The notes below the pieces were generated by a model that was given only the letters and a program-made list of their open reading frames with translations, ran no database searches and was not told the origin of the DNA. DNA of 64,000 nucleotides from Progne subis subis (Eukaryota; Chordata; Aves; Passeriformes; Hirundinidae). This document shows, piece by piece, positions 21,930-33,284 of the stretch (the stretch's first letter is position 1; each line of letters begins with the position of its first letter). Both the position numbers and the translations under genes were made by a program. The stretch lies in the NCBI GenBank assembly GCA_022316685.1, contig JAKJHU010000465.1, positions 1-64,000 on the forward strand. Reading direction: 5' to 3'.

Positions 21930-23470
21930 TTCCACCGTCTGGGACAGCGGGCAGTGAGTGCAGCTGAAGGTGCCTCACCCAGTTTGGGTGATGGGCTCCC
22001 TTGGGTGGCGGCGGCACCGGGGATTGATTGGGTACCCGAGAGTGTCCAGGAGACAGACGAGTGACAGATCAGGGGGGCTGTGAAGAGTCACCAGGGAGAG
22101 AGCACTGAACATCTCATCAGTGAGGACACTGGCATCTTCAGGGAGCAAACATGGCAGGGAACACATGCAGGGTAGAAAAGGGAAAGCCAGGAGAGTGTCC
22201 TGGCCAAAGGGATGATGATCCCAAAATATCTCTGAAGGGTCCCTTGGGAGAATGTTGAGGCAGTTTGCACATTCTCCCAGAGGTAATTTAAGGACATGGA
22301 CACCCAGAGGGGCAATAAGGGAAGTCAAGAAGGGATTCAGACAACCGGGGATGGATGGTGTTGGTGTGCTGGGAAGGGTTAGGGTGAAGGCGAGTGTGCA
22401 GGAATACGGTTAAGGCAAGAAGCAGCAGGAGGAATCTCTGTGGTAGGAAAAAGGATGATGGAAAAGAGGAGGAAGAGAAAAATACTGAGGACTGGGATGA
22501 TTTTCATCAGGGTCTTAACCTCTAAATTTGCCAGCTGAGACAGATCCTTTGTATCCCCGGTTTCCAGGACAGGGAAACAAGGAGGTCAGGATTTCAGGGG
22601 GTTTCTCTGTGCTGGGCAGCAGCAGGAGTGGGCGCAGAGGTGCGGCACCGGGAGCACGGGCTGGGGGCCTGTGGGGAGCTGCGGGGCCGGGCCGGGGCTG
22701 TGGGGCAGCCGGGGCTCAGCGCCGGGCGCTGCCTGACCCCACCACCCCCGGGCAGGGCCGGCAGTGGCCCCCGGCCCCCAGGAGGCTGCGGGACCCGTGG
22801 AGCTGCCGGCCCTGCCCGCCGGGGGAGCCGCCTTTGGACACTGCGGCAGGACAGGCACCGCCTCTGGGATACGGGCTGGGGAGGGCAGGGCGAGCACAAG
22901 GACCAGGAGCAGGAAGGAACACCTGGGAAATGGGGGTTATTCATGCAAGGATCAAGATCATCTTTGAAGGATTTTGTTTGCGTCACTGCAGAAAGGAATG
23001 CCCTTGCAGAGAGCTCAGCAGCTGTCAGAGGATGAGCACCCACAGGCACTCAGGGGGGCTGCAGCAGTGGCACAAGAAGCCCCTGGAGCATTTGGTCACA
23101 AAGGCACAGCAGGTGAACGCAAGAAGGGGTGAGGAAAAGGCCAAGGTGAAGCCAAAGGCCATGGCAGAGTTTCTACAGCCCCTGAGGGATGAACCCCAGG
23201 GCCCAAGGGGGCCCCAGCACCCAGGGGACGGGCTCGGCCACAAGCACCTGGCAGAGGCATTGCCATTGCTACTTCTGGGGTACCTTTGTGTCACATGTCT
23301 GACAAGGCCGATGCTGAAGTGAACCCAGAAGTGTGGGCAGCCCCAGGGAAATAGGGAAAATCAGACACCCAGCCTCTCCAAATTACTCTCAAGCAACCAG
23401 GACAAGTGGTGTCTAAAAGCAATACCCTATTCCAAGGGAGGGAAGGAAGGGCTCACAGTCTGGCATTGAG
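21930..23470 (+). pseudogene. gag: ERV-D left copy, leader and gag remnant
   Basis: Lies between PBS and pol. The frame 22,528-23,322 includes, from about residue 185, a Lys/Glu-rich stretch (VTKAQQVNARRGEEKAKVK), then GPQHPGDGLGHKHLAEALP, where the Cys residues of a nucleocapsid zinc knuckle appear lost. Its first half, 22,586-22,920, is GC-rich and of unclear origin. The mirror copy (40,355-41,170) has an extra GC-rich segment of about 20 bases in that part, which breaks the frame. Confidence 0.55.
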
Positions 23471-23479
23471 CCCCTCTGA

Positions 23480-24170
23480 AAGGCAGGGCTTTTGGAGACT
23501 GGGATCTCTCCCTGGAATGCTCCAATGCTGCCAATCAAGAAACCAGATGGAATCTATAGAATGCTGCAGGACCTAAGAAGAAGAAATGAGATTATTAAAC
23601 CGAGGCACCCCACAGTCTCAGATTCTTACACCATCTGCAACCAGGTTCCATCCTCACACTGCTACCATTCAGCACTTGATGGAAAAGATGCTTTCTGGGG
23701 ATGCCCACTTACACAGGATGCTGAACAGGAGTTGGCCTTTGACTGGGAACAAATGGAAAAGGAGAATATGATAAAGACATGGATGGTTCCTCTACAGGGA
23801 GGCACAGAAGCACCAGCCTTATTCGGGCCAGCCTTGCAGAAAATATCCAAAGAATTCACCTCACCCCCAGGAACTGAGTTAATGCAGGATGTGGATTAGT
23901 TGCTTCAATCAGGAGGACAATTAGAGGTGGTAGAAACAGCCTCTGTGAAATGGCTCAATGTTCATGCTAAAAAGCATCTTGGAGTACTTAAAAAATATAG
24001 AGAAAATGGTGGAGAAAAAGGTTAAGTACTTGGGATATATTTTGACTGAAGGTTTGTGGTGTATTGACCCAGAAAGGGTCAGGGGAAGCTCAGTAGTAAC
24101 GTCACTCACGACTATAAAGGAGCTGAGACAATTCTCAGGATAAACAGGGAATTGCAGGACGTGGACTGAG
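23480..24170 (+). pseudogene. pol: ERV-D left copy, reverse transcriptase remnant
   Basis: The frame 23,492-23,899 starts with SPWNAPMLPIKKPDG and YRMLQDLR, the fingers of a gammaretroviral RT, followed by the palm aspartate in HSALDGKDAFWG. The second catalytic motif region reads MQDVD followed by a stop (near 23,895). The thumb follows in another frame (KVKYLGYILTEG). The P1 partner is at 39,560-40,190. Confidence 0.8.
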
Positions 24171-24239
24171 GATTCTCTGTTCTAGACAGAACATTGTATG
24201 ACTTTCTAACCCCAGACAGCCTCAATGTTATGGTATGGA

Positions 24240-24830
24240 CATGAGAAAGAGAACTAAACTTGAGAAAATTAAAAAAACCCAAACTGATTGCTGCCCCAGC
24301 CATGGCTCTTCCAGACTCAGAAAAGGAATTGGAATTGTATGTGAATGTTAAACAGGGCCATGCCAAAGGAATCCTTGTGCTACAATATTTAACCTACTGG
24401 CCAGAGTGGCCCCCTCACTGTCTGCACAATTGTGCAGCCACAGCTCTAAGGGGACCTGAGGCCTGAACACTGACAGCACAAGGAGCTCCTGTTGTTCAAG
24501 TCTGGCATCAAGTTCAAGCTTTGATAACCAAAAGAGCCGTGCTCCGTTATTACAGTATGAAACTTGTTCAGTGGCACAGGAGGATGCAGAATTGAGGACA
24601 GGGGAATAGTTTAACCCAGCCTCCTGTTTCAACAGCCTGGACAGGGGCTGGCAAGAAACCCAGGACTGCATTCAAGTGACAGAGCTCCAGACCCAGCCTA
24701 GGAGGGATTTAGGACACATTCCCTGGCCTGAGGGAGAAAATCTGGTTATGGATGGGTCTTCAAGGCCAGGAGGAGGGAAAAGAGTTACAAGACAGGCTGT
24801 TATTTAGGAAAGGGAATTAGACAAAGCTCA
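24240..24830 (+). pseudogene. pol: ERV-D left copy, connection and RNase H remnant
   Basis: The frame 24,260-24,466 carries PAMALPDSEKELELYVNV and WPEWPPHCLHNCAATA, the RT connection domain of gammaretroviruses. The RNase H start (MDGSSRPG-like) lies near 24,750 in a broken frame. The mirror copy at 38,873-39,441 keeps a slightly better frame there (FMDGSSRAGEGKR). Confidence 0.7.
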
Positions 24831-25690
24831 GGTTACCGCCCACACGGTCAGCTCAACCGGCAGAGCTGTGTGTGCTTGTGAGAGCCTGGCACTGAAATGC
24901 CCTGAGCAGGAAGGCTCAAATCTCTTCTGCTAACACCATGTCACCTAACAGGGTGCCAAAAGCAATTCTGACTTCTTCACTAATCACTGCATCACTTAGT
25001 AAGGTAATTCTAAAATAAATCATTCCAAGAGAAGGGATTGTGGAAGCAATAGACTCAGATAGGAGAACTCATTTTCCAGGAAAGATCCTTCATGGGAAGC
25101 TTTTGGAATACAATGGGACCTCCACAACCCCTGGCACCCCAGAGCTCAGGTCAGGTAGAAAGAATGAATGGGGAAATGAAGAAACACTTTCTGAAGCTGT
25201 TGATAGAAACCAAGATGCCATGGGTATGGCTTTTGCTATTGGCTTTGGCAAGAATAAGAGCCAGATCCAGAGATCCAGAGCAGATAATCACTTGTCTTTC
25301 TTGGAACTGAGCTTTGGAATTCCCTGCCCTGGTAATTCTCTAGCCAGTCCAGGGACGAGATAAGGGATGTGTATTTAAAGCAGTCTGTGGCCAGAATCCT
25401 GTCTCTGCTGAAATCTCTCCCACAGGAAGCTCGGCTGGCACAGACCCTGCCTTGGCACTTTGCCGCTCACAACATCCAACCAGGACATCGGGTCCTGCCC
25501 AAGGACTGGGAAGAAGCAGCACTGGGGGCCAAGTGGCGTGGCCCATTCCAAGTGTCCCTGAGCACAGAAACAGCCCCAGCACAGCTCAACACGGGGGGAC
25601 CCCTCACCCTCGGCTCAAGGTCTCGGAAGCCCCGGAGATTTGGACGTCCCGGCTGCAGGAGGAGGATGGGAGGCCACGACTGAGCCTGCA
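24831..25690 (+). pseudogene. pol: ERV-D left copy, integrase remnant
   Basis: The second catalytic aspartate is in AIDSDRRTHF (25,040 frame) and the glutamate in SGQVERMNGEM (25,092 frame). A small deletion and frameshift lie between them. The right-arm copy (38,374-38,640) lacks that deletion and keeps D and E 35 residues apart. The C-terminal GPF-type module (KWRGPFQVSL) is at 25,369-25,683. Confidence 0.8.
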
Positions 25691-25699
25691 CTGAAGGCA

Positions 25700-27810
25700 A
25701 GGCAGCAGCAGCCAGGGCTCCACAGCAGGGGAAGCCCCTGTGCCTGCCCACACATCCTCTGCTGCAATACTCTGCCTGGGCACCCTCCTTTGGCATCTCC
25801 AGCCACTGCGGGCCAATCCTTGCTGCCACTGCTGCAGCTTCAGGGCTTTCTGTGCCTGCACTCGCCACAGCTGCTGGGGAACACAACGGGACAATTCCAC
25901 TCTGGGGCTCCAGCACACTCACACACTGGGCTGGCTGCCATTAAACTGCTGGAAAATATTCCAACTTTAAAATTATTTCTTCTTTTATTTCTCTACTCAG
26001 GTTTGATTTGCCTTTGCCCTGGGAAAAGGAATTTTAAAGGTTTCATTTTAAGGGATGTTACACCACTCTACAGAGATGAGTTTCACATCTCAACAGACTG
26101 GGAAGAGCACAAAAGATACCCACAAAGAACGACCATCAACAAAACATCAAAGCCCATCAGCAAACACCAAGGAACTTCTGCCCCAGACCCTGCCCCTGGA
26201 ATAGCTGGAGACACCTGGTCTGGAAAAGGCTGATAAGGAAATCCAGGAGTGCAGACCTAATTAACATCACAGGCAAAGAAATCCAACCCCAATTGGAAAC
26301 CAAATACTAAGAACTTCACAACTAGGAAGCATTGAACATGAAACCAATGGATTTCTATGGTTTCAGGCTGTTAAAAGTTTAGGAAAAATCTAGTAAAACT
26401 CACATGTTGTGGAATGATTTTCTCTGCACACCCAGGCTATGTGTGGTTGAAATGATTTCTGTTGCACACCATGGCCAGAATCAAGTAATGCCTTGACTCT
26501 TAAACACGAAAGATATTTTTGGACGTTTTGGGTTTTTCCCACAGTTTCAGTGAAAAGATTACACCATTAGAATAAATTTTCGTAATAAGCCTACTTTTAT
26601 ATTGTCAGTTAGGTTTGGGCCAGGGGTGTGAGAATCAATTTTCAGTCCTCGGAAAAGAAGGAGAAAAAACTTGATTGCTTTGGAATGTTTTTGTGTAGGT
26701 TTGTGTGTGGCTCTTAGTAATGGCAAAATTTTGGTATGGATTTTTCGATGGTCACCTTTAGCTTGCATTCTGCAAAACTGGAAGAGCTTTAAACGTGACT
26801 CGTTAAGGCATAAACAGGTAATATAATATGGTTTAAAAAAAATAAAAAGAAAAAAAGAGATTGTGGGGGAAACACATGTGAATCATTCAATGGCTGCCCT
26901 GGAAGAGAAGCTTGGCTCCAGGCAGCCAGGAGAGGAGCTATAGAAATGCAAATTAACACTGCTGGGGAAAAGTGTGGACAATGCCTCTTCTTGCCTGGGG
27001 CAGGAATTGGGCTGATTCCCTCTGCCCCTCAGCCCAAGCTCTGCCTGCTTGCACAGATGCAATTTGCACAGCCAAAGGCAGAGCCCACACTCAGGATATC
27101 TGACTCTGCAACAGAAACTGGGGCAGCTGCAAAGGAAAACAGCAAATGGAGAATGCTGTGAAAACTTCACTAAAAGAACTGGGGGGGAATCATCCCTCTC
27201 CCCACTCCAACATGTGCTGTCACTGTCTAGGTCACACAGGGAGCATGAGAGCACTGGGGTGTTCTTGCTACCACAAGTTCAGAGAAATCAGTTGGGAATC
27301 CAAGGATGTGATGGTTTAATTAGGGAAAAGAGATCAACTGATGCAGCCCTGGCTGGAGGGAGCAACCCAAAAATGGGGAAAAGATGAACGGCCACCAGAA
27401 CAAATCCTACAACACCATGGAGCAGCCCCTGGGAACCCAAATGAATTCATATCAGGAGCCAGAGAACCCATTAATCATTTCAATGGAATAATTAGATTAC
27501 AAGATATCCTTGAAATAATAACCAACCATAGAGATCCAGCTCCTGAGTCTGGCCGATCAATCCACTCAAATGAAGAACGAGACATTTCACCATGGGATAG
27601 GATCAGATTATCTATTAGCAGAAGGAGGAGCACAGTGTGGAAAATTAAGTGACTCCAGATCCTGTTGGCAAATTGATGACAACCAAAAAGAGGAGAAACA
27701 GATAACAAAGGAAATAAAAAAGCAGCTCATATATTGGTCCAAACGTGGAAAGGATGGGAAGGGGACACAGGTTTGTGGTTTCCTGGCACACCATGGGTTA
27801 ATCTAATGCT
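25700..27810 (+). pseudogene. env: ERV-D left copy, env remnant
   Basis: Follows integrase. Broken frames at 26,946-27,387 are rich in Cys. At 27,470-27,720 the transmembrane subunit is recognisable: LQDILEIITNH heptad-type helix in one frame and CGKLSDSRSCWQIDD (decayed disulphide loop) in another. The 26,270-26,880 part is AT-rich with no useful frame. It is clearly inactive. Confidence 0.65.
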
Positions 27811-28017
27811 CTTTCTCCTCTTCTGTGCTACAGCAACTCTCATCTTTTGACCATGCACAGACACCTTGCTGAGTGCAGCTCATTCAGCAGGGGAGCAAGG
27901 GGATGCAGGCGGCAGCCAGGCCTCCTGAGCCACAAAGGTCTCCAAAAGGACAGGGAAGGAGGTCACTGAGAAGAATCCCAAATCCAAACAGGACCCAGGA
28001 AGAAAAACAGAGTCAAA

Positions 28018-28468
28018 CAGTGAATCTGCTTGGAGAGAGGGTCAGGGACTTGGAGATAAGGAAGTAAAGGGAGAAACCATCAGTTTCAGAAAATGTTACA
28101 CATTGACACGTAGTGGTGCTCAGCCAAGATCCTGCTAAATTCCTGAACATTGAGAAGAAGAACAAAGACTGAACAGAGCCATGAATATCGGATGTTATAC
28201 AAAACGAGGAGTGCATATAAACGAGGACACGCAGTAGGTAGATCGGGAAGTCTCAACTTTCCAAGTACCTTCGCCACTGGGCAAAGGGAGAGGGAGATGC
28301 AGAAGGCAAAATCCAGATAAAAAGGAGGCTGCGTACTACAACGACCAAGAGACCCCATGGCAAATGCCGCATGGCCTCTCCCTTTGTTCAGGAATAAAGT
28401 CACTTTTACTGGACTCCTCTGTCTCCTCTGGGGACAGAAACCTCTGGAGACGCCAATTTTCCCGCACA
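28018..28468 (+). repeat. ERV-D left copy, 3' LTR
   Basis: Partner of 21,453-21,906. It has the TATA-like GATAAAAAGGAGG near 28,314, the GGAATAAA poly(A) signal near 28,390, and the CCCGCACA end at 28,468. It directly abuts the CpG-rich block. The preceding 27,811-28,017 is decayed env tail with a purine-rich stretch before the LTR. Confidence 0.8.
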
Positions 28469-28480
28469 CTCCCGGGGACA

Positions 28481-29080
28481 GGGCAGCCACCTCCGTGCTC
28501 CCCACAGGAAGCGGGACGAGGCAGCGCTGCTCCGGCACCGGCTCCTGCCCAGGCCCCAGCGGCAAGGAGACCGCGGGCAGCCGCTCCCGCAGCGCCCTCA
28601 GGCCACGGGCAACACGGGGCGGACACGGCACAAGGAACCCGCCACAGCCCCCGAACGCCCCCTCGGCCCGCAGCCAGCCCCGAGCCCCGGCACAACCCAG
28701 CGCGGCTCCCACCTGCGCTGGGGCCGCCTCCGAGCTCCGCCGCCGCCTCCCCGGGCTCCGGCCGCTGCCGCCGCTCCCGGGCCCGCACAGACGCTCCGCC
28801 AATGGCGGCTCTGCTGCGCCAGGGGCGCCCGGGGAGGGGGCGGCCCCGGGGCCGGGCTTGGCCCCGCTCTGCCCAATCAGCGCGCCACAACCACGAGTGA
28901 CGGCACCATCGCCCAATCGCAGCCAGCGGCGGGCTGTGCACACGGCCCAGCCTCGGCCCGCGCTCTCCGGGCCCCCCGGGCTGTGTGAGGGGAAAGGCGG
29001 AGATGAGCAACAGCCCTGGCACGGGCCCGGGCCCGAGGCGGCGTTCATCTGAAAACACAAACGAAGTTCTCCGCAGCTCC
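28481..29080 (-). promoter_or_regulatory. CpG island with inverted CCAAT boxes and a splice donor, left
   Basis: Very GC- and CpG-rich, nearly identical to the mirror block 33,285-33,880. On the minus strand it has three ATTGG boxes (one at 28,913-28,917 as CCAAT on plus), then a GC-rich presumed untranslated exon ending GCGCAG/GTGGGAGCC near 28,711. This is a typical housekeeping or zinc-finger promoter with first exon. It lies upstream of and in the same sense as the zinc-finger exon 19,601-20,620. Long frames on both strands here are explained by lack of stops. Confidence 0.65.
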
Positions 29081-29226
29081 CGGCCCGCCTTTCCCAACCC
29101 TGCGTGTTCGCTGCCACCGGCTCAAAGGAAAGCAGTCTGTTCTCCTACCCCGAATTAGGAGCAGCAGTGCAATGGCTTTGATTGTCCCCAAAAAGGGAAA
29201 ACCCCCAACGCCCTTCGGCTGAGTGG

Positions 29227-29317
29227 AGGAGGGGGGAGATTTCTGGTAGAAAACTCCCAAAGTCGTTTTTCCCAGAATTGGGAAGAACAAACCAAACCCT
29301 GGTGAGGTGCCCCCCCC
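29227..29317. other. Unpaired DNA between P1 left arm and ERV-E
   Basis: Contains ACCAAACCC..GTGAGGTGCCCCCCC, also present (reverse) at 10,640-10,665, where it follows an LTR end. Probably a scrap of proviral leader. Confidence 0.4.
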
Positions 29318-29860
29318 CAGTGATCCATGAGTGCCTGGAGACCATTGAAGCCACCTACTCCAGCCGCCAGGATCTGAAGGACACCCCGCTTGAGGATGCT
29401 GAGACCTGTTTGCTGATGGAAGCAGCTATGTCATCAGTGGAAGAAGACATGCTGGGTACGCAGTTACCACAAGGAAGGAGGTAATAGAGTCTGGACCATT
29501 AACATCTACAGGGACTCAAGGTCTGCATTCGGGGTGGTTCATGCTCACGGAGCCATCTGAAAGGAAAGAGCACTGCTGAATTCACAAGGCAAGAGTATTA
29601 AACACGCACAAGAGACACTGAGGCTATTAGATGCCGTACAGCTACCTGAGAGAGTAGCCATAATGCACATCAAGGCACACCAAAAAGTGAGCTCTGAACT
29701 GGAAGAAGGGAATGTGCTGGCGGACGAGAGGCAGAAGAAGCAGCAAAAGGTGAAGTACCCGATAAGGCTGTTGAGGCAGCATTGATTCCAGATGGAAAAG
29801 TTTCTATTGAAGCCAAAAAGGCAAGTTATACCCAGGAGGGATGAGCTGTAACAGAAGGAG
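29318..29860 (+). pseudogene. pol: ERV-E RNase H remnant
   Basis: The open frame through 29,484 carries HECLETIEATYSSRQDLKD, while the true RNase H start (ADGSSYVISGRR) is in the next frame at about 29,410-29,450, as in ERV-B. It continues with AGYAVTT and an HIKAHQK-type end near 29,680. Confidence 0.7.
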
Positions 29861-29883
29861 GGAAACTTGTAGTACCCTCCTAT

Positions 29884-30330
29884 TTGTTGTGGTCATTAGT
29901 ACAGAAGGAACATGAGAAAACACACTGGGGAATAGATGCCCTGTATAACCATTTGAAAGAAAGAATCATGGCCAGGAAATTGCAGGGCACAGTGATACAA
30001 GTAACTCATCAGTGTAGTCTTTGCCTCCAAACTAACCCTAAAAATACCCCAAAGCCTAAAGTGGGACAAATTGGGAAAGGTAGTGGACCTGGGCAACAAT
30101 GGCAAATTGATTTTACAGGACTGCCCAGGAAGGGAGGGTATCGTTACCTATTGGTGTTAACTGATACCTTTTCAGGATGGCCAGAAGCCTTTCCTGCCAG
30201 GACAGCTGAGGCCCGAGAGGTGACCAAAGCGCTGTTGCAAGAGATAATACCATGATCTGGAGTTCCACCCACCATATCCTCAGACAGGGGACCACACTTT
30301 ATTTCAATATATGGTGGCCCTAAATAAACA
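29884..30330 (+). pseudogene. pol: ERV-E integrase remnant
   Basis: Frame 29,884-30,255: zinc ligands H10, H14, C44, C47 and first catalytic aspartate D76 (WQIDF). A TGA at 30,253-30,255 ends it, followed by SDRGPHF with the second aspartate. Differs from the ERV-B copy by a few residues only. Confidence 0.85.
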
Positions 30331-30549
30331 ATTTAGAGAAATTGAGAAATATGGGGCTGGAACTCAAAGCAGAGAACTAGATGGGCCAGTACATAATTGT
30401 ACAACCTGGGGATTAGCTGTATGTTAAGGCTTTTGCAGAAAAGACCTTGGAACCACAGTGGGAAGGACCATTCCAGGTGCTCCTCACTGCCTTCACTGCA
30501 ATCAAGATCAAAGAACAGAAGGCCTGGATCCATCACTCCTGAGTGAAGA

Positions 30550-32395
30550 AAGCCCCAGAAGGAAGTTAAAAAGTCACACCAGGAGATAACGAACTGAAGC
30601 TGAAGCTCACTCAGAACAAGAAATGAATGGACTAATAGTTATTATGGACATTATGTAGAAAGTTGTAACTATTGTAGTAATTACCTGAACCATAACAAGA
30701 GTTAATGCAATACCACGTAGGTATAATGTGACCAAGATACACTGGTACCAAGGAAGAGCTTATGATCCTTACTCTCGTAAGGCTTTAAACAAGATACTAA
30801 AAGTCACAAATGCAAACTTGTAGGAAAGAAGAGATGTTTGAGGATTTAAGTATGTATTTGTACAGAATGGGTTCCATGAGGCTTACCATCCACCCATGAA
30901 ACTCCTCCAGATCCAGATCCTGAATGCTGTGATAAATGCTTGAGTAAATGTCTGGAGTTTAGACTCAAAATAGAGGGGTGTGCAATAAGGGGCTCTGACA
31001 TTGACTTTAACATCACTCAGGGATGTACTGAGTTCCATAAGAACCAGACCAAAATTACTCCACCAGTGCCAGGAAAGGCTGTGATCACCAAGGTGCCAGC
31101 TATTCCAGAAGCAGAGGAACAAATAACTCCTGCAGTTACCAAAATTAAGCCATAAGCTATTAAGAAGACAGGAGTTCAGAAGAAGTCTTTAAAACAAGTA
31201 AAAATAGGAGTACAAGTCAATGCTTCTCACATTCAGCCAGAATGTGCCCCATTTCTCAGGAACTCCTTTATAGACTAGACCACTTGAGTTCAAAAAGTAT
31301 GCCTCCCAATTTTAAGAATAAGAGGGATCTGGCTAAGTTGATAAGAACAGGACTAGAAGTGTTACCAGAATGAGAAAACACAGAGGAGCGAGATCATGAA
31401 GTAATAATTAATGCGCTAGGCACAGCTAGTGAAAACATCTCGCTGGCTCTAGAGTGTACTCAAGCACAACTGTAGATGCAATCAGTAGCTGCTGCAGTTA
31501 TCAAGGGAATTAGAAAAGGAACATTCCCTGCTGAAATCTGCAAAATTGTCTGGGACAATGCCTCTAATATAGAAAGAGAACTTCAGTCTTAGTGGACTTT
31601 AGTCAATTTCACCTATAAGCCTGTAACTAGTAAAGTAATATGTGTCAGGAAACTTAATTCACCCAGGATTCCCCTAGGATTAAACCATGAAGGGACTGTA
31701 TTGTCTCCTAAACACAGAATATGGGCATGAGAAATTGGAGGAAAGTGGCAAACCATTAACCTAGAGCCCTGTTCTATGAAGAAACAATGAAGGTACATAT
31801 GTGATAGAAAGTGATAAAGACACATGTTTAGACACAGGCCAAAGCATTTGCCGCTTTGAAACACGTTCAGGCAGACAACTTCACTTGTGTATATAGGACA
31901 AGGCTGTGTCTGCCTTAGGACAGCATGCCCCGCCATAAAGAGAGACAACCAAATTGGAGATGAGACTCAATTCAATTTGTGTTCGCAATTTTGTTAGAAT
32001 TAAAGAATGTGGTTTTTCCTATCAGGCACCTGTAATATCACATCAATACATAAAGGCCAACCTAAATCTTAAAAGAAATTAGAGATAGAGAGAAAAAGAG
32101 ATTAATTGTGATACACCATGGTACAGACACCATCAAAGGGGTTTTTAAAAAGCTTAAGGAACATTTGTCTCATCATTAGTGGGATGTGCTTTTTTAAGTG
32201 GTCACCGACAGCAACCAGTATACTGAATGCCTTAATCCACCCTATAGTTGTGGTGCTTATTTGAATCAACATAAGTTAAGTGTTATCTGTTGTAATACTT
32301 GTTTAGAATTGGAAGATGCTGCGATAGTGGCAGCTTTAACATCACTGTCAAAGGCGTATGGCTTGGTCTTGAGAGACACTAGCTGTACGGCTTAG
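30550..32395 (+). pseudogene. env: ERV-E env remnant
   Basis: Short frames matching those in ERV-B, for example 30,940-31,155, and the Cys-bearing stretch near 31,900. The frame 32,198-32,395 (TECLNPPYSCGAYLNQ, then CCNTCLELED) is Cys-rich and extends over the ERV-A insertion point of ERV-B. No complete domain is left. Confidence 0.6.
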
Positions 32396-33120
32396 ATAGA
32401 TGAAGGAGACTCTGTATACTGAGTAAAGGAATTCACTCATTTCAAAGAAGTGGGGAATGAGACATTAATTTTAAAGAATTAAGGATTTTTAAGAAAGTTA
32501 AGATAATAGTTGCTGAATTAGCTGAAGTACATAGGTAAGCTTTGTTTGCAGTTAACAGAGGCCGGATCTTAGATAAACTATCCCGGATTTAGTAACTCAC
32601 TGCTTGTCAGTTTTATGTTTATGTAGCTGTGCTTGGAACAAAAACCAAAATGTGGTAAATAGGACATAAGAGAGCTGCAGATTTCCTGCTTAAAAGAACC
32701 GTTGAACACAGGAAACTGTAAGTTCTACCAAGGATTCATTTGTCACGAATGCATTGAAAAAGTAAAAAGGTCAGAACGAGAAAGACTCATCTTACTTCCT
32801 CATTTTTAGTGACCCCTCTCCAGAATAGAGCCCCGACTCATTTTAGGAAACAAACTACACATACCTAATAGCCTCTTTGCCAATTAACTTATGAAGCGAG
32901 GAATAGGAGGTGACAAGGGTATGGATATGTATTTGTATTTTAGGTATTCAACACTTTTGTAAATAAAAGGCTTTGTAATTACCTGTAAATTTTGCAGCGG
33001 GTATTAGGGAGATATCCCGAGTGCAGCCCAGCCGTAATAAACATACACTTTCTAACCTGAAACTGTTAGAGAGTTTTTATGCGTCACAGTTAGATATCGA
33101 TACTAGATCAATACCCATAT
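32396..33120 (+). repeat. ERV-E 3' end, probable LTR
   Basis: AT-rich, without frames. It has AATAAAAGGC near 32,965 and AATAAACATAC near 33,036, which fit poly(A) signals of an LTR R region. No second copy lies in the window, so the limits are not fixed. Confidence 0.5.
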
Positions 33121-33284
33121 TGCTTTAATGAGTCACTCCACTCAGCCGAAGGGCGTTGGGGGTTTTCCCTTTCTGGGGGCAATCAAAGCCATTGCACTGC
33201 TGCTCCTAATTCGGGGTAGGAGAACTGACGGCTTTCCTCTGAGCCGGTGGCAGCGAACACGCAGGGCTGGGAAAGGCGGGCCGG

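Larger units (their letters stand above)
21453..28468 (+). mobile_element. ERV-D, left copy: old gammaretrovirus-like provirus
   Basis: Two direct LTRs (21,453-21,906 and 28,018-28,468) enclose a Pro-type PBS and gag, pol and env remnants in standard order on the plus strand. The two LTRs differ at many positions, while the whole element matches its mirror copy in the right P1 arm closely. ERV-D is thus old and was carried along by the inverted duplication. Confidence 0.85.
18264..29226 (+). repeat. Palindrome P1, left arm
   Basis: The reverse complement of this stretch is found at 33,135-45,277. Checked anchors: 18,264 with 45,277; the ZNF stop with 43,923; the 5' LTR of ERV-D; the CpG block; and 29,226 with 33,135. 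The arm is cut at its outer end by the ERV-C LTR. Identity is highest at the centre: 26,946-29,226 shows only a handful of differences. Confidence 0.95.
29318..33120 (+). mobile_element. ERV-E: gammaretrovirus-like remnant in the P1 centre
   Basis: Plus-strand RNase H (29,318-29,860), integrase (29,884-30,330), env (30,550-32,390) and 3' end (to about 33,100). It matches ERV-B with few differences and continues past the point where ERV-B is interrupted by ERV-A, so it shows the uninterrupted state. Its 5' part (RT and before) is absent. Confidence 0.85.
29227..33134 (+). other. P1 centre: 3.9 kb unpaired spacer
   Basis: The sequence between mirror points 29,226 and 33,135 has no inverted partner across the centre. 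It consists almost wholly of ERV-E. An inverted copy of most of it lies instead at 6,324-9,350. Confidence 0.9.

Noticed and set aside
28086..29117. Long open frames (231-343 codons) on both strands at 28,086-29,117 and 33,247-34,279
   Set aside because: They lie in a CpG-rich block with few stops, run on both strands at once, cross LTR sequence, and show no known domain. Their conservation between arms is explained by the recent palindrome.
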